Translations under genes and position numbers: made by a program
Notes under the pieces: generated by a model
Seen by the model: only the letters and a program-made list of their open reading frames with translations
Database searches by the model: none
Told to the model about the DNA's origin: nothing
NCBI GenBank assembly: GCA_015494185.1
Contig: WGBT01000278.1
Location: 1-11,113, forward strand
Source of the DNA: Hyphomicrobiales bacterium
GTDB lineage: Bacteria; Pseudomonadota; Alphaproteobacteria; Rhizobiales; S144-35
Reading direction: 5' to 3'
DNA: 11,113 nucleotides
In this document: in pieces, positions 1-6,824 of the stretch
Position numbering within the stretch: position 1 is the first letter of the stretch
Layout of the letters: the number at the start of each line of letters is the position of its first letter

Positions 1-61
1 TGATTAGATTGAACACACGAGTTATACCAGCGGCCCCTGACCTTGCCTTGTATGCCTTCAT
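1..61 (-). CDS. Possible 5' end of a gene cut by the window edge (DgkA-like?)
   Basis: An ATG at 61-59 on the minus strand opens a frame that runs to the window edge without a stop (20 codons, MKAYKARSGAAGITRVFNLI). It lies 103 nt downstream of ftsY on the same strand. The segment GITRVFNLI faintly resembles the GFTRIIKA start of diacylglycerol kinase DgkA, a small membrane lipid kinase, but 20 residues cannot establish this. Against it: no clear ribosome binding site is visible, and a TATAAT sequence overlaps the ATG. If that sequence is a promoter -10 box, the true start lies further left, outside the window. The frame could also be chance. Confidence 0.25.
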   Translation of the reverse strand, partial: MKAYKARSGAAGITRVFNLI

Positions 62-164
62 TATAGCTTTTTATTGCATTCCTTCATTGCTCTCATTCTC
101 TGAAAACGGGTGCCTCATATTTAATTGGGCGGTGTTTGGAGCTCAGCAGTGCCGGCTGGCCAGC

Positions 165-1109
165 TCAAGCGGTGGCTTCATGGTCGAAAGCGATGGCTTG
201 GGCGAATTGCCGGGCTTTAAAAGGTTGCAGGTCTTCGATCCCTTCACCAACCCCGATGGCGTGAATGGGCAGCCCATATTTATCGGCAATCGCCACCAAG
301 ATGCCCCCCCGCGCGGTGCCGTCCAGCTTGGTCATGATAAGGCCCGTGACCCCGGCGACCTGCTTAAAGGTTTCAACCTGGCTCAAGGCGTTTTGCCCCA
401 CTGTGGCATCCAGCACCAACAGCACGCTATGGGGGGCCGATGGGTCCTGTTTTTTCATCACGCGAATGATTTTCTCAAGTTCCGCCATAAGTCCCGCCTT
501 GTTTTGCAGCCGTCCGGCGGTATCGACCATCAAAACATCAACGGCCTTTTTCCGGGCTTGCTGTAACGCGTCAAAGGCGAGCCCGGCTGCATCTGCGCCA
601 ATCTCACGGGTGATGACCTCAGCCCCGGTGCGTTCGCCCCAGATTTTCAACTGATCAATCGCGGCGGCGCGAAACGTGTCCCCGGCGGCAAGCATCACCG
701 TGCGGCCTTCGTCCTTGAATTTCTGGGCCAATTTGCCAATCGTGGTGGTCTTGCCGGCACCATTGACACCGACCACCAAGATCACATGGGGCTTGTGTTG
801 GGCATCGATTTCAAGCGGTTGCGCCACCGGCTCGAGCACGCGTTCCACTTCGCGCGCCAAAATCTCCCGCACTTGAGCAGCGGTGATTCCCTTGTCAAAA
901 CGCCCCGCGCCAATCTGATCGGTGATGCGCATCGCGGTATTGATCCCAAGATCCGCCTGAATGAGCAGATCCTCAAAGTCTTGCAGGGTCGCGGGATCAA
1001 GCTTTTTCTTGGTGAACAGGCCGGTGATACTGTTGCCCAACTGTTTGGAGGATTTGGCAAGCCCTTTTTTGAGCTTTTTGAACCAGCCGTTTTTTTCTTG
1101 CTTAGTCAT
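165..1109 (-). CDS. ftsY: Signal recognition particle receptor FtsY
   Basis: FtsY is the SRP receptor GTPase. It docks ribosome-SRP complexes at the inner membrane and delivers nascent membrane proteins to SecYEG. The 314-residue product has a short basic N-terminal segment (residues 1-36, many Lys, no long acidic A domain), a helical N domain to about 100, and a complete SRP-type G domain: P-loop GVNGAGKTT at 114-122, DTFRAAA at 144-150, DTAGR at 196-200, TKLDGTARGG at 260-269, and the closing GVGEGIEDLQPF near 286-297. The start at 1109 is chosen because GAGGAG lies 7 nt upstream and because the basic MTKQEKNGWFKK start is typical. A longer frame to 1163 lacks such support. The gene overlaps the end of mtaB by 8 nt, implying translational coupling. 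The short A domain suggests membrane binding by the basic N terminus (inference). Confidence 0.97.
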   Translation of the reverse strand: MTKQEKNGWFKKLKKGLAKSSKQLGNSITGLFTKKKLDPATLQDFEDLLIQADLGINTAMRITDQIGAGRFDKGITAAQVREILAREVERVLEPVAQPLEIDAQHKPHVILVVGVNGAGKTTTIGKLAQKFKDEGRTVMLAAGDTFRAAAIDQLKIWGERTGAEVITREIGADAAGLAFDALQQARKKAVDVLMVDTAGRLQNKAGLMAELEKIIRVMKKQDPSAPHSVLLVLDATVGQNALSQVETFKQVAGVTGLIMTKLDGTARGGILVAIADKYGLPIHAIGVGEGIEDLQPFKARQFAQAIAFDHEATA

Positions 1110-2391
1110 TTGCAATCTCCTCGGCGATGAGCTGGCCTTGGTTGTGATCCCTGTCATAATCAACGATGCGCGCCATGACGATTTTCCCCGGCACCCCGGC
1201 GTTGCGAAAACGAACCGGGGCGAATTGCGGGGTGTGACCGGTTCGTTCGCGCTCGCGCAATACCGGCAATTGTTGGCCGATTAGGGTGTCAAACAAATTG
1301 CGCCGGGCTTTTTCCCCTTTGGCGCGCAATCGGGCGGCTCGGGCTTTTATGGTGGCGCGGTCGACTTGCGGCATGCGGGCGGCGGGGGTGCCCGGACGCG
1401 GCGAATAGGGGAACACGTGCAAAAAGCTCAAGCCGCACTCATCCACCAGGCGGAGTGTGTCGGCAAACATCTCCTCGGTTTCGGTGGGAAAACCGGCAAT
1501 CAGATCGGCGCCAAAGACAATCTCAGGGCGGAGCTCTCGCAGTGTGTTGCAAAACCGGATGGCATCCCCCCGCAGATGCCGCCGCTTCATGCGTTTCAAA
1601 ATCATATCCGCCCCAGATTGCAATGACAAATGCAGATGCGGCATCAACCGCGATTCGCTGGCCATGGCTTCAACAAGGGCCGGATCGCTTTCCAGCGCAT
1701 CGATCGAAGACAGCCGCAGCCGGGGCAGGTCCGGCACTTTGCGCAAGATCAGTTGCACCAATTCCCCCAAACTCGGCCCGGCTTCGAGCTCCGCCCCATA
1801 GGCGGTGATATCGACCCCGGTCAAAACGATTTCTTGATAACCGCGTTCCACCAGCCGGTGGATTTGCGCCACGATATCACGGGCTGGCACCGAGCGGGAA
1901 TGGCCGCGGCCAAAGGGGATGATGCAAAAGGTGCAGCGGTGATCACAACCATTTTGGATCTGGACAGCGGCCCGGGCCCGTCCTGAAAAGCTATCGATAT
2001 CGACATGTTGGGCACAGCTGGCCGCCATGATGTCGCTGACCTGTAGCCGAGGGGGCGCGGTTTGGGCGAGACGGGTAAAGCTATGGGGCGATAGTTTGTC
2101 GGCATTGCCAAGCACATGATCGACTTCGGGCATCTGCGCAAATTGATCGGTTTCGGTTTGCGCGGCACAGCCGGTGACGATGATCCGGGTGGCGGGATTG
2201 GCGCGCCGCAGCCGCCGGATCGTCTGCCGGGTCTGGCGGACGGCTTCGGCGGTGACCGCACAGCTATTGATGATCGTGACATTGCGCAGCCCGGCGCGTT
2301 TGGCGTGCTGGCGCATGACTTCGGACTCATAGCTGTTGAGCCGGCAGCCAAAGGTGATGATATTGGGTTCTTCTTCTCGTTCTCGGCGCAT
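1102..2391 (-). CDS. mtaB: tRNA t6A37 methylthiotransferase MtaB (radical SAM)
   Basis: MtaB converts the t6A base at position 37 of ANN-decoding tRNAs into ms2t6A, a methylthiolation that tightens codon reading. The 429-residue product shows the whole MiaB/MtaB layout. The N-terminal methylthiotransferase domain has its three cluster cysteines at 16 (TFGCRLN), 44 (NSCAV) and 75 (TGCAAQ). The radical-SAM CxxxCxxC is at 149-156 (CDHRCTFC), followed by IIPFGRGHSRS. A TRAM-like RNA-binding tail lies near 385-425. TFGCRLNSYESEVM is characteristic of MtaB rather than MiaB or RimO (family knowledge). The ATG at 2391 leaves about 10 residues before the first motif, as is usual; an AAGGCGG stretch upstream is a fair ribosome site. 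The gene lies 36 nt downstream of dapF and overlaps ftsY by 8 nt, so the three are likely co-transcribed. Confidence 0.94.
   Translation of the reverse strand: MRREREEEPNIITFGCRLNSYESEVMRQHAKRAGLRNVTIINSCAVTAEAVRQTRQTIRRLRRANPATRIIVTGCAAQTETDQFAQMPEVDHVLGNADKLSPHSFTRLAQTAPPRLQVSDIMAASCAQHVDIDSFSGRARAAVQIQNGCDHRCTFCIIPFGRGHSRSVPARDIVAQIHRLVERGYQEIVLTGVDITAYGAELEAGPSLGELVQLILRKVPDLPRLRLSSIDALESDPALVEAMASESRLMPHLHLSLQSGADMILKRMKRRHLRGDAIRFCNTLRELRPEIVFGADLIAGFPTETEEMFADTLRLVDECGLSFLHVFPYSPRPGTPAARMPQVDRATIKARAARLRAKGEKARRNLFDTLIGQQLPVLRERERTGHTPQFAPVRFRNAGVPGKIVMARIVDYDRDHNQGQLIAEEIAND
1117..1122 (-). promoter_or_regulatory. Ribosome binding site of ftsY
   Basis: GAGGAG on the minus strand, 7 nt before the ATG at 1109 and inside the 3' end of mtaB. 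It fixes the ftsY start and supports coupled translation with mtaB. Confidence 0.8.
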
Positions 2392-2427
2392 TGATCCGCC
2401 TTTGCATATTAGATATTAGACTGCGTA

Positions 2428-3306
2428 TCAGACGTTGAAATGGTATCGGCCGGGATCGAGACGGCCAGTGTGTTCCAGTTCGGTTGGCCCGGTCATCAAG
2501 ATGTGGTCATCATGGCTGCGCCAGTCGATGTCAAGCGCGCCCCCGGGCAGGTGAACGCGGACCTGTCTTGAGGTCAAGCGCCGCCGTGCCGCCGTGACCG
2601 CGGCCGCACAGGCCGCCGTGCCACAGGCTTTGGTCAACCCGGCCCCGCGTTCCCAGACTTTGAGAACAATTTGCCGATCATCGATGATTTTGGCCAGCGA
2701 AATATTGGCGCGCTCGGGAAACAGCGGGTGATATTCTAAAAACGGGCCGATGCTGGCCAGATCATGGGTTTCAAGATCATCGGTGAAAAAAATGCAATGG
2801 GGATTGCCGACATTGACAACGCTTGGGCTGTGCAGAACCGGCGCGTCGATGGGGCCGATTTGCAATTCGATAAAGCGGGTATCGTGAAACTCCTCTGACA
2901 GCGGAATTTCATCCCAGCGGAATTTCGGCACCCCCATATCGACCGTGACCTGGCCTCCTTCGCCCAGACGCGCGCCGAGCAATCCGGCATTGGTTTTGAT
3001 CAGGACGTCGTTGCGGCCTTTTTCCTCGGCGATGATCCGGGCGACGCAGCGGCTGGCATTGCCACAGGCATCGACTTCAGATCCGTCAGCATTAAAAATC
3101 CGCATCACCACATCCGGCCCAGACGGAAAATGAGGTTCAGGAGCCTGGAGCAAGATCACCTGATCACAGCCAATCCCGGTTTCCCGGTCCGCCAAGGCCC
3201 GGGCACTTGCCGGTGTGATCGTCACGGGTGTCGTGCGGCCATCGAGAATGACGAAGTCATTGCCAAGCCCGTTCATTTTCAAGTAATTCAGTGATGTTTC
3301 ACTCAC
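2428..3306 (-). CDS. dapF: Diaminopimelate epimerase
   Basis: DapF interconverts LL- and meso-diaminopimelate, the last step before lysine and the source of the meso-DAP cross-linking residue of peptidoglycan. The 292-residue product contains both halves of the two-fold fold with one catalytic cysteine each: Cys81 in DACGNASRC and Cys228 in GLTKACGTAACA. It also has the N-terminal KMNGLGNDFV signature (10-19) and ADGSEVDACGN. The start is a GTG at 3306; GAGAAGG lies 9 nt upstream. The next ATG (residue 11) would remove the first conserved strand and is unlikely. It is the first gene of the dapF-mtaB-ftsY run. Its promoter must lie in the 202-nt gap shared with the divergent NlpC/P60 gene. A perfect GCAAATTTGC palindrome at 3359-3368 sits in that gap, with no known binder that I can assign. 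Confidence 0.96.
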   Translation of the reverse strand: MSETSLNYLKMNGLGNDFVILDGRTTPVTITPASARALADRETGIGCDQVILLQAPEPHFPSGPDVVMRIFNADGSEVDACGNASRCVARIIAEEKGRNDVLIKTNAGLLGARLGEGGQVTVDMGVPKFRWDEIPLSEEFHDTRFIELQIGPIDAPVLHSPSVVNVGNPHCIFFTDDLETHDLASIGPFLEYHPLFPERANISLAKIIDDRQIVLKVWERGAGLTKACGTAACAAAVTAARRRLTSRQVRVHLPGGALDIDWRSHDDHILMTGPTELEHTGRLDPGRYHFNV

Positions 3307-3426
3307 CCGATTTTACCTTCTCATGTTTTTTTCAAAAACAACCAGTTCTCGCCGCGCCGCAAATTTGCTAAGCTGAAATTTATGAAAACCGTTTTATGAG
3401 ACGTGTTTAGCAGGAAGCTGGCATCG

Positions 3427-3446
3427 ACGCCATGGTTTCATGGCGT
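3427..3446. repeat. Perfect hairpin in the leader of the NlpC/P60 gene
   Basis: ACGCCATG (3427-3434) and CATGGCGT (3439-3446) form a perfect 8-bp stem around a GTTT loop. Flanking CAGG/AAGCT and AGCT/CCTG could extend it with interruptions. There is no T-run next to it, so it is not a classical terminator. It may be an operator or a structured 5' leader of the gene starting at 3509, depending on where transcription starts, which I could not determine. Confidence 0.5.
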
Positions 3447-3508
3447 TAAGCTGTATGTTGCCTGCCGTTTTGGCCGTTTTATTGCATTTGAAGGAAAGCT
3501 GATAGCAG

Positions 3509-4405
3509 ATGGCAAAACCTCAGATCGATCCGCGGCGCAATGCTTATCGAGAAGACCTTGCGGCTGAATATTTGCGCGGCAAGGTCAAGGCGAAAGCCTA
3601 TCGTAAGGGGGAAATCTGGCAGGTCAAGACCGCAGTTGCACCAGTGAAGCGCCGTCCCTCGGTGAGTGCGCCGCTGGATACCGAGGCGATGTTTGGCGAG
3701 ACGGTGTTTGTTTATGAAAACAAGGGCGGCTGGGCCTGGGTGCAGCTCACCCGTGACCGCTATTGCGGCTATATGCCCGCGAACTGTCTCACCACCCAAT
3801 TGCGCTCGCCAACCCATCGTGTCGAGGTGTTGCGCACCTTCGTCTATCCCAAACCGAACATCAAGGTGCCGCCGGTCACAGCCCTGAGCATGAACGCTTT
3901 GCTGACGGTCAGCGGCCATGAAGGGGATTTCGTACAATTGGCCAGCGGCGGCTATGTCTATGCCCGCCATGTGGTGCCGCTGGTCAGTTTTGCGCCGGAT
4001 TTTGTCAGCGTGGCCCGGAAATTCGTCGGTACCCCTTATTTATGGGGCGGACGGCAAAGCTTTGGGATCGACTGTTCGGGGCTGGTGCAAGTGTCGATGG
4101 AAGCTTCAGGGCTGCAGGCGCCGCGGGATTCGGACATGCAGATGGCCGAGCTTGGAACCGCGCTTGATGATCCCTATGATCACGACTTTTTGATGCGGGG
4201 GGATTTGGTGTTCTGGAAGGGGCATGTGGGGATCATGGTCGACGAACAGCGCCTGTTACATGCCAATGGTTACCATATGGAAACCGTGGTGGAGCCGCTG
4301 GCAGAGGCGGTGTCACGCATTGCCCGCACAGAAGGGGATATTCTGGCGATCAAGCGGCTGCCCTCCCTAAGCCGTCTGCAACACAACCTGATTGCCGCGA
4401 GCTAG
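3509..4405 (+). CDS. NlpC/P60-family cysteine peptidase with SH3-like domains
   Basis: This 298-residue protein is a likely gamma-D-glutamyl-diamino-acid (dipeptidyl-peptidase VI type) endopeptidase acting on peptidoglycan stem peptides. SH3-like segments occupy roughly 25-100 (FVYENKGGWAWVQL, YCGYMPANCL) and 105-160 (VQLASGGYVYARHV). The catalytic NlpC/P60 domain follows from about 163: catalytic Cys189 in GIDCSGLVQ, His239 in WKGHVGIMVD, and a third polar residue at His251 or Asn253 in LLHANGYHM. No signal peptide or membrane segment is visible; the N terminus is charged, so it probably acts on recycled muropeptides in the cytoplasm or leaves by an unseen route (inference). An AAGGAAAG sequence at 3491-3498 serves as a loose ribosome site. 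It diverges from dapF, another gene of DAP and peptidoglycan metabolism. It ends in a TAG that is part of the palindrome at 4403-4441. Confidence 0.92.
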   Translation: MAKPQIDPRRNAYREDLAAEYLRGKVKAKAYRKGEIWQVKTAVAPVKRRPSVSAPLDTEAMFGETVFVYENKGGWAWVQLTRDRYCGYMPANCLTTQLRSPTHRVEVLRTFVYPKPNIKVPPVTALSMNALLTVSGHEGDFVQLASGGYVYARHVVPLVSFAPDFVSVARKFVGTPYLWGGRQSFGIDCSGLVQVSMEASGLQAPRDSDMQMAELGTALDDPYDHDFLMRGDLVFWKGHVGIMVDEQRLLHANGYHMETVVEPLAEAVSRIARTEGDILAIKRLPSLSRLQHNLIAAS

Positions 4406-4441
4406 AGCAAAAGCCGATTTTATCTGATCGGATTTGCTCTA
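4403..4441. terminator. Palindromic TAGAGCAAA element, copy A, between convergent genes
   Basis: TAGAGCAAA (4403-4411) pairs perfectly with TTTGCTCTA (4433-4441), and inner CCGAT (4414-4418) pairs with ATCGG (4427-4431), leaving a loop of about 8 nt. The outer TAG is the stop of the NlpC/P60 gene and, on the other strand, the stop of the convergent membrane protein gene. Placement and symmetry suggest a bidirectional terminator or a 3' mRNA-stabilising hairpin. No strong T-run follows, so intrinsic termination is unproven. A related copy lies at 8925-8966. Confidence 0.65.
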
Positions 4442-5146
4442 ATGGTGAGATATTCCGGTGAGGGGGGCGGCAAGGTTCCAAAGCCCGAATGCAATGATCA
4501 AAATGCCAATGATCTGGCGCAGTCCTGGATGGCTGGCCAGTTGTCTCAACCCGTCTGCGGTATGGAACATGGCAAGCAGCATGGGCAGTGTTCCCAAACC
4601 AAATGCCAACATGAATAGAGCGCCCCATAGCGGTGTGCCTGTCGTCATAGACAATGCCAGCGCCGAATAGACCAGACCGCAGGGCAACCAGCCCCAGACA
4701 AGTCCAAGCCCAAACCGGCTTACCGGGCCGTTCATTGGCAACAAGGCAACACCCAGCGGGCGAATAGACCGCCACAGAGCACCACCCGCCCGCTCCAATT
4801 GAAGCAGTCCGCGCCACCAACCTGCCACATACAGGCCCAGCGCCACCATGAACCCGCCGGATATGATCGGGGCGAGTGGAAAGTTTTGGCCGAAGTCGAG
4901 CCGCGCCATTCCCATCCCCAGCGTGCCTGCCAAGGCGCCGATGACGGTATAGCTGGTCAGACGGCCGGCATTATAGCTGAGAACATTGAACCATTTATGC
5001 CAGATGGCAGAGCGGGTTCTTCCATCTTTCCCAGAAGGTGGCGTGGGGTTCAGCATGCCAACAATGCCGCCGCACATGGCGATACAATGTGTCGAACCAA
5101 GAAAACCGGTCGCAAAGGCGGTCAACAACAGTGGAGCCCATGCCAT
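4439..5146 (-). CDS. SafE/TauE-annotated integral membrane protein (DsbD_2 type)
   Basis: An integral inner-membrane protein of the DsbD_2 transmembrane group, usually annotated as sulfite exporter TauE/SafE family. Relatives are often linked to copper handling and cytochrome oxidase assembly, but no precise substrate is known for this one. Numbered from the preferred start (235 aa), it shows GSTHCIAMCGG with Cys21 and Cys25 in helix 1 and GWLPCGLVYSAL with Cys156, the hallmark cysteines. About six hydrophobic helices are visible. The ATG at 5146 is preferred: AGAGG lies 8 nt upstream and family members start about 20 residues before HCxxMCGG. The frame is open to a TTG at 5182 (247 aa). It lies 106 nt downstream of hom with no other metal or respiratory gene nearby. 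Its stop is the TAG of the palindrome at 4403-4441. Confidence 0.87.
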   Translation of the reverse strand: MAWAPLLLTAFATGFLGSTHCIAMCGGIVGMLNPTPPSGKDGRTRSAIWHKWFNVLSYNAGRLTSYTVIGALAGTLGMGMARLDFGQNFPLAPIISGGFMVALGLYVAGWWRGLLQLERAGGALWRSIRPLGVALLPMNGPVSRFGLGLVWGWLPCGLVYSALALSMTTGTPLWGALFMLAFGLGTLPMLLAMFHTADGLRQLASHPGLRQIIGILIIAFGLWNLAAPLTGISHH

Positions 5147-5154
5147 CCAAGGAA

Positions 5155-5159
5155 CCTCT
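5155..5159 (-). promoter_or_regulatory. Ribosome binding site deciding the start of the SafE-type gene
   Basis: AGAGG on the minus strand, 8 nt before the ATG at 5146. The upstream TTG and GTG codons (5182, 5179) lack an equally well placed site. Confidence 0.5.
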
Positions 5160-5252
5160 GAATACAAAGTGTGTGCCACCAAAGCCGTCCCCCCATCAAC
5201 AACGGCCCTCTGCCCGTCGCCTATGGCCGCCGCCCGGCCTTACCTGGCCTTC

Positions 5253-6581
5253 TCAAAGCCGTTCGATGCGGATCATCTGGGGCGGGTTTTCAACATGACC
5301 ATCGGCGGTGATGCTCTCCAAGGCGGCCCGTACGGCGGCTTCGGTGGTTTCATGGGTGATCATGACAACCGGGGTGGGCGCACCGATTTCACCGCGGGCA
5401 TCAATGCCCGGCAAGGCTTCCGGCGGGCGTTTCTGGACGATACTTTCCAGCGAAATACCGTTTTCCGCCATGCGGCTGGCGATGGCTGCAAAGGCGCCGA
5501 CATGATCGTAAACCGACAGACGAATATAATAGCCCCCTTCATGGGCACGCATCCGGGCCCGGCGATAAGGTGTGAGCTGTTCCGCTTTGGTGTTCAAGGG
5601 GGGGCGTATCATGCCGCGGCCGATATCGACAATGTCGCTGATCACCGATGATGCGGTTGGCCCAGCCCCCGCTCCGGGGCCGACAAGCATGATATCGCCG
5701 ATAAAATCGCCATCGACGGCAACACAATTGGTGACCCCATCGACTTCGGCAATGGCAGAATGTTTGGGAATCATGGTGGGGTGGACCCGCTGTTCGATGC
5801 CTGAAGGGGTTTTGAGCGCCACCCCCAACAGCTTGATTTTATAGCCCAAATCATCCGCGGCCTGGATGTCCTCTGGGGTGATTTTCTCAATTCCCTCCAA
5901 ATAGATCGAATCAAAAGAAATCTCAGTGCCGAAAGCCAAGCTGGTAAGGATCGCCAATTTATGGGCGGTATCATGACCGCCGATGTCGAAAGTCGGATCG
6001 GCTTCCGCATAACCGGCCTGTTGGGCTTCTTTCAAGACATCGGCAAAGGCGCGCCCTTCGCGTTGCATTTTGGTCAAGATATAGTTGCAGGTGCCGTTGA
6101 GAATGCCGTAAATCCGCGAAATTTCATTGCCCGCAAGGCTTTCGCGCAGGGTTTTGATGATCGGAATGCCGCCGGCTACCGCGGCCTCGAAATTCAACGC
6201 CACCTTATTGGCTTCGGCCAGCCGGGCTAAAGCGGTGCCATGATGGGCGAGCAAAGCCTTGTTGGCGGTGACAACATGTTTGCCACTGGCAAGTGCTTGT
6301 TCGACCGCCTGCCGGACAACGCCATCTTCGCCGCCGATCAGCTCGACAAACACATCGATATCCTCGGATTGGGCGAGCGCGCATGGATCATCGAACCATT
6401 GCATCTGGGACAGGTCAACGCCGCGATCTTTGTTCTTGTCGCGCGCGCATACGGCGGTGGTCACAAGGGGGCGGCCGGCACGGCTTTGCAGCGTGTCTTT
6501 ATGTTTGGCGAGGATCTGCAAGACCCCGCCGCCGACCGTGCCAAGTCCGGCAATCCCTAAGCGAAGTGGCGTTTTCAACAT
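5253..6581 (-). CDS. hom: Homoserine dehydrogenase
   Basis: Hom reduces aspartate semialdehyde to homoserine with NAD(P)H, the branch step leading to threonine, methionine and isoleucine. The 442-residue product is a full-length, monofunctional enzyme. The Rossmann motif GIAGLGTVGGG is at 9-19. TANK, with a conserved Lys at 108, precedes the catalytic domain, which carries GGIPIIKTL, NGTCNYILTKM (162-172), EADPTFD and GGHDTAHKLA with Asp204 and Lys208. A C-terminal ACT regulatory domain spans about 350-430 (YYIRLSVYDHVGAFAAIA, NGISLESIVQ), consistent with threonine feedback control known in this family. The ATG at 6581 is the only start that leaves the dinucleotide motif near the N terminus; no good ribosome site precedes it. 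A TATGAT box lies 9 nt before the ATG, but a convincing -35 is lacking. The alaC-like gene is 243 nt upstream on the same strand. Confidence 0.97.
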   Translation of the reverse strand: MLKTPLRLGIAGLGTVGGGVLQILAKHKDTLQSRAGRPLVTTAVCARDKNKDRGVDLSQMQWFDDPCALAQSEDIDVFVELIGGEDGVVRQAVEQALASGKHVVTANKALLAHHGTALARLAEANKVALNFEAAVAGGIPIIKTLRESLAGNEISRIYGILNGTCNYILTKMQREGRAFADVLKEAQQAGYAEADPTFDIGGHDTAHKLAILTSLAFGTEISFDSIYLEGIEKITPEDIQAADDLGYKIKLLGVALKTPSGIEQRVHPTMIPKHSAIAEVDGVTNCVAVDGDFIGDIMLVGPGAGAGPTASSVISDIVDIGRGMIRPPLNTKAEQLTPYRRARMRAHEGGYYIRLSVYDHVGAFAAIASRMAENGISLESIVQKRPPEALPGIDARGEIGAPTPVVMITHETTEAAVRAALESITADGHVENPPQMIRIERL

Positions 6582-6777
6582 AAGGCGTCAATCATATTCT
6601 GTTTCTGGCTAGGTTTGTTCTGTGCGGTGTTTAACATGGTCATCGTTAATGTTTAAGGGCGATAGGCGTAAAAATCTTTTCCCAATCTGATGACGGATAG
6701 TGGCAGTTTGCCGAATTTTTCCGGCCCAAACCTGTTCTTTCATTCCATGGTGTGCCGGATCCAGCCAAGCCGAGGCT

Positions 6778-6794
6778 CGCATTTTACAAATGCG
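6778..6794. repeat. Perfect small palindrome downstream of the aminotransferase gene
   Basis: CGCATTT (6778-6784), loop TAC, AAATGCG (6788-6794). It lies about 30 nt past the aminotransferase stop, where a terminator would be expected. On the minus strand no T-run follows, so it is a weak terminator candidate at best. It may instead be a 3' stem or protein site. Confidence 0.35.
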
Positions 6795-6824
6795 GGGGTT
6801 TTACTGATGACAATCTGGCGCTTG

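Noticed and set aside
155..164. GCTGGCCAGC palindrome directly after the ftsY stop as a terminator
   Set aside because: It has no loop and no T-run, so it cannot form an intrinsic terminator.
9..566. Plus-strand open frame of 185 codons
   Set aside because: It runs antisense through ftsY, whose G-domain motifs are unambiguous, and its product has no recognisable domain.
3479..3970. Minus-strand open frame of 163 codons
   Set aside because: Antisense to the NlpC/P60 gene, which has all catalytic motifs.
5183..5252. GGCC-rich inverted repeats after hom as a terminator
   Set aside because: The short GC palindromes are not followed by a T-run and look like ordinary GC-rich spacer.
4986..5651. 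Plus-strand open frame of 221 codons
   Set aside because: Antisense to the end of hom and the start of the SafE-type gene; an artefact of GC-rich codon bias.
6576..6600. TATGAT box just before hom as a promoter
   Set aside because: No acceptable -35 at 16-18 nt, and it would leave almost no leader. Recorded only as a possibility in the hom entry.
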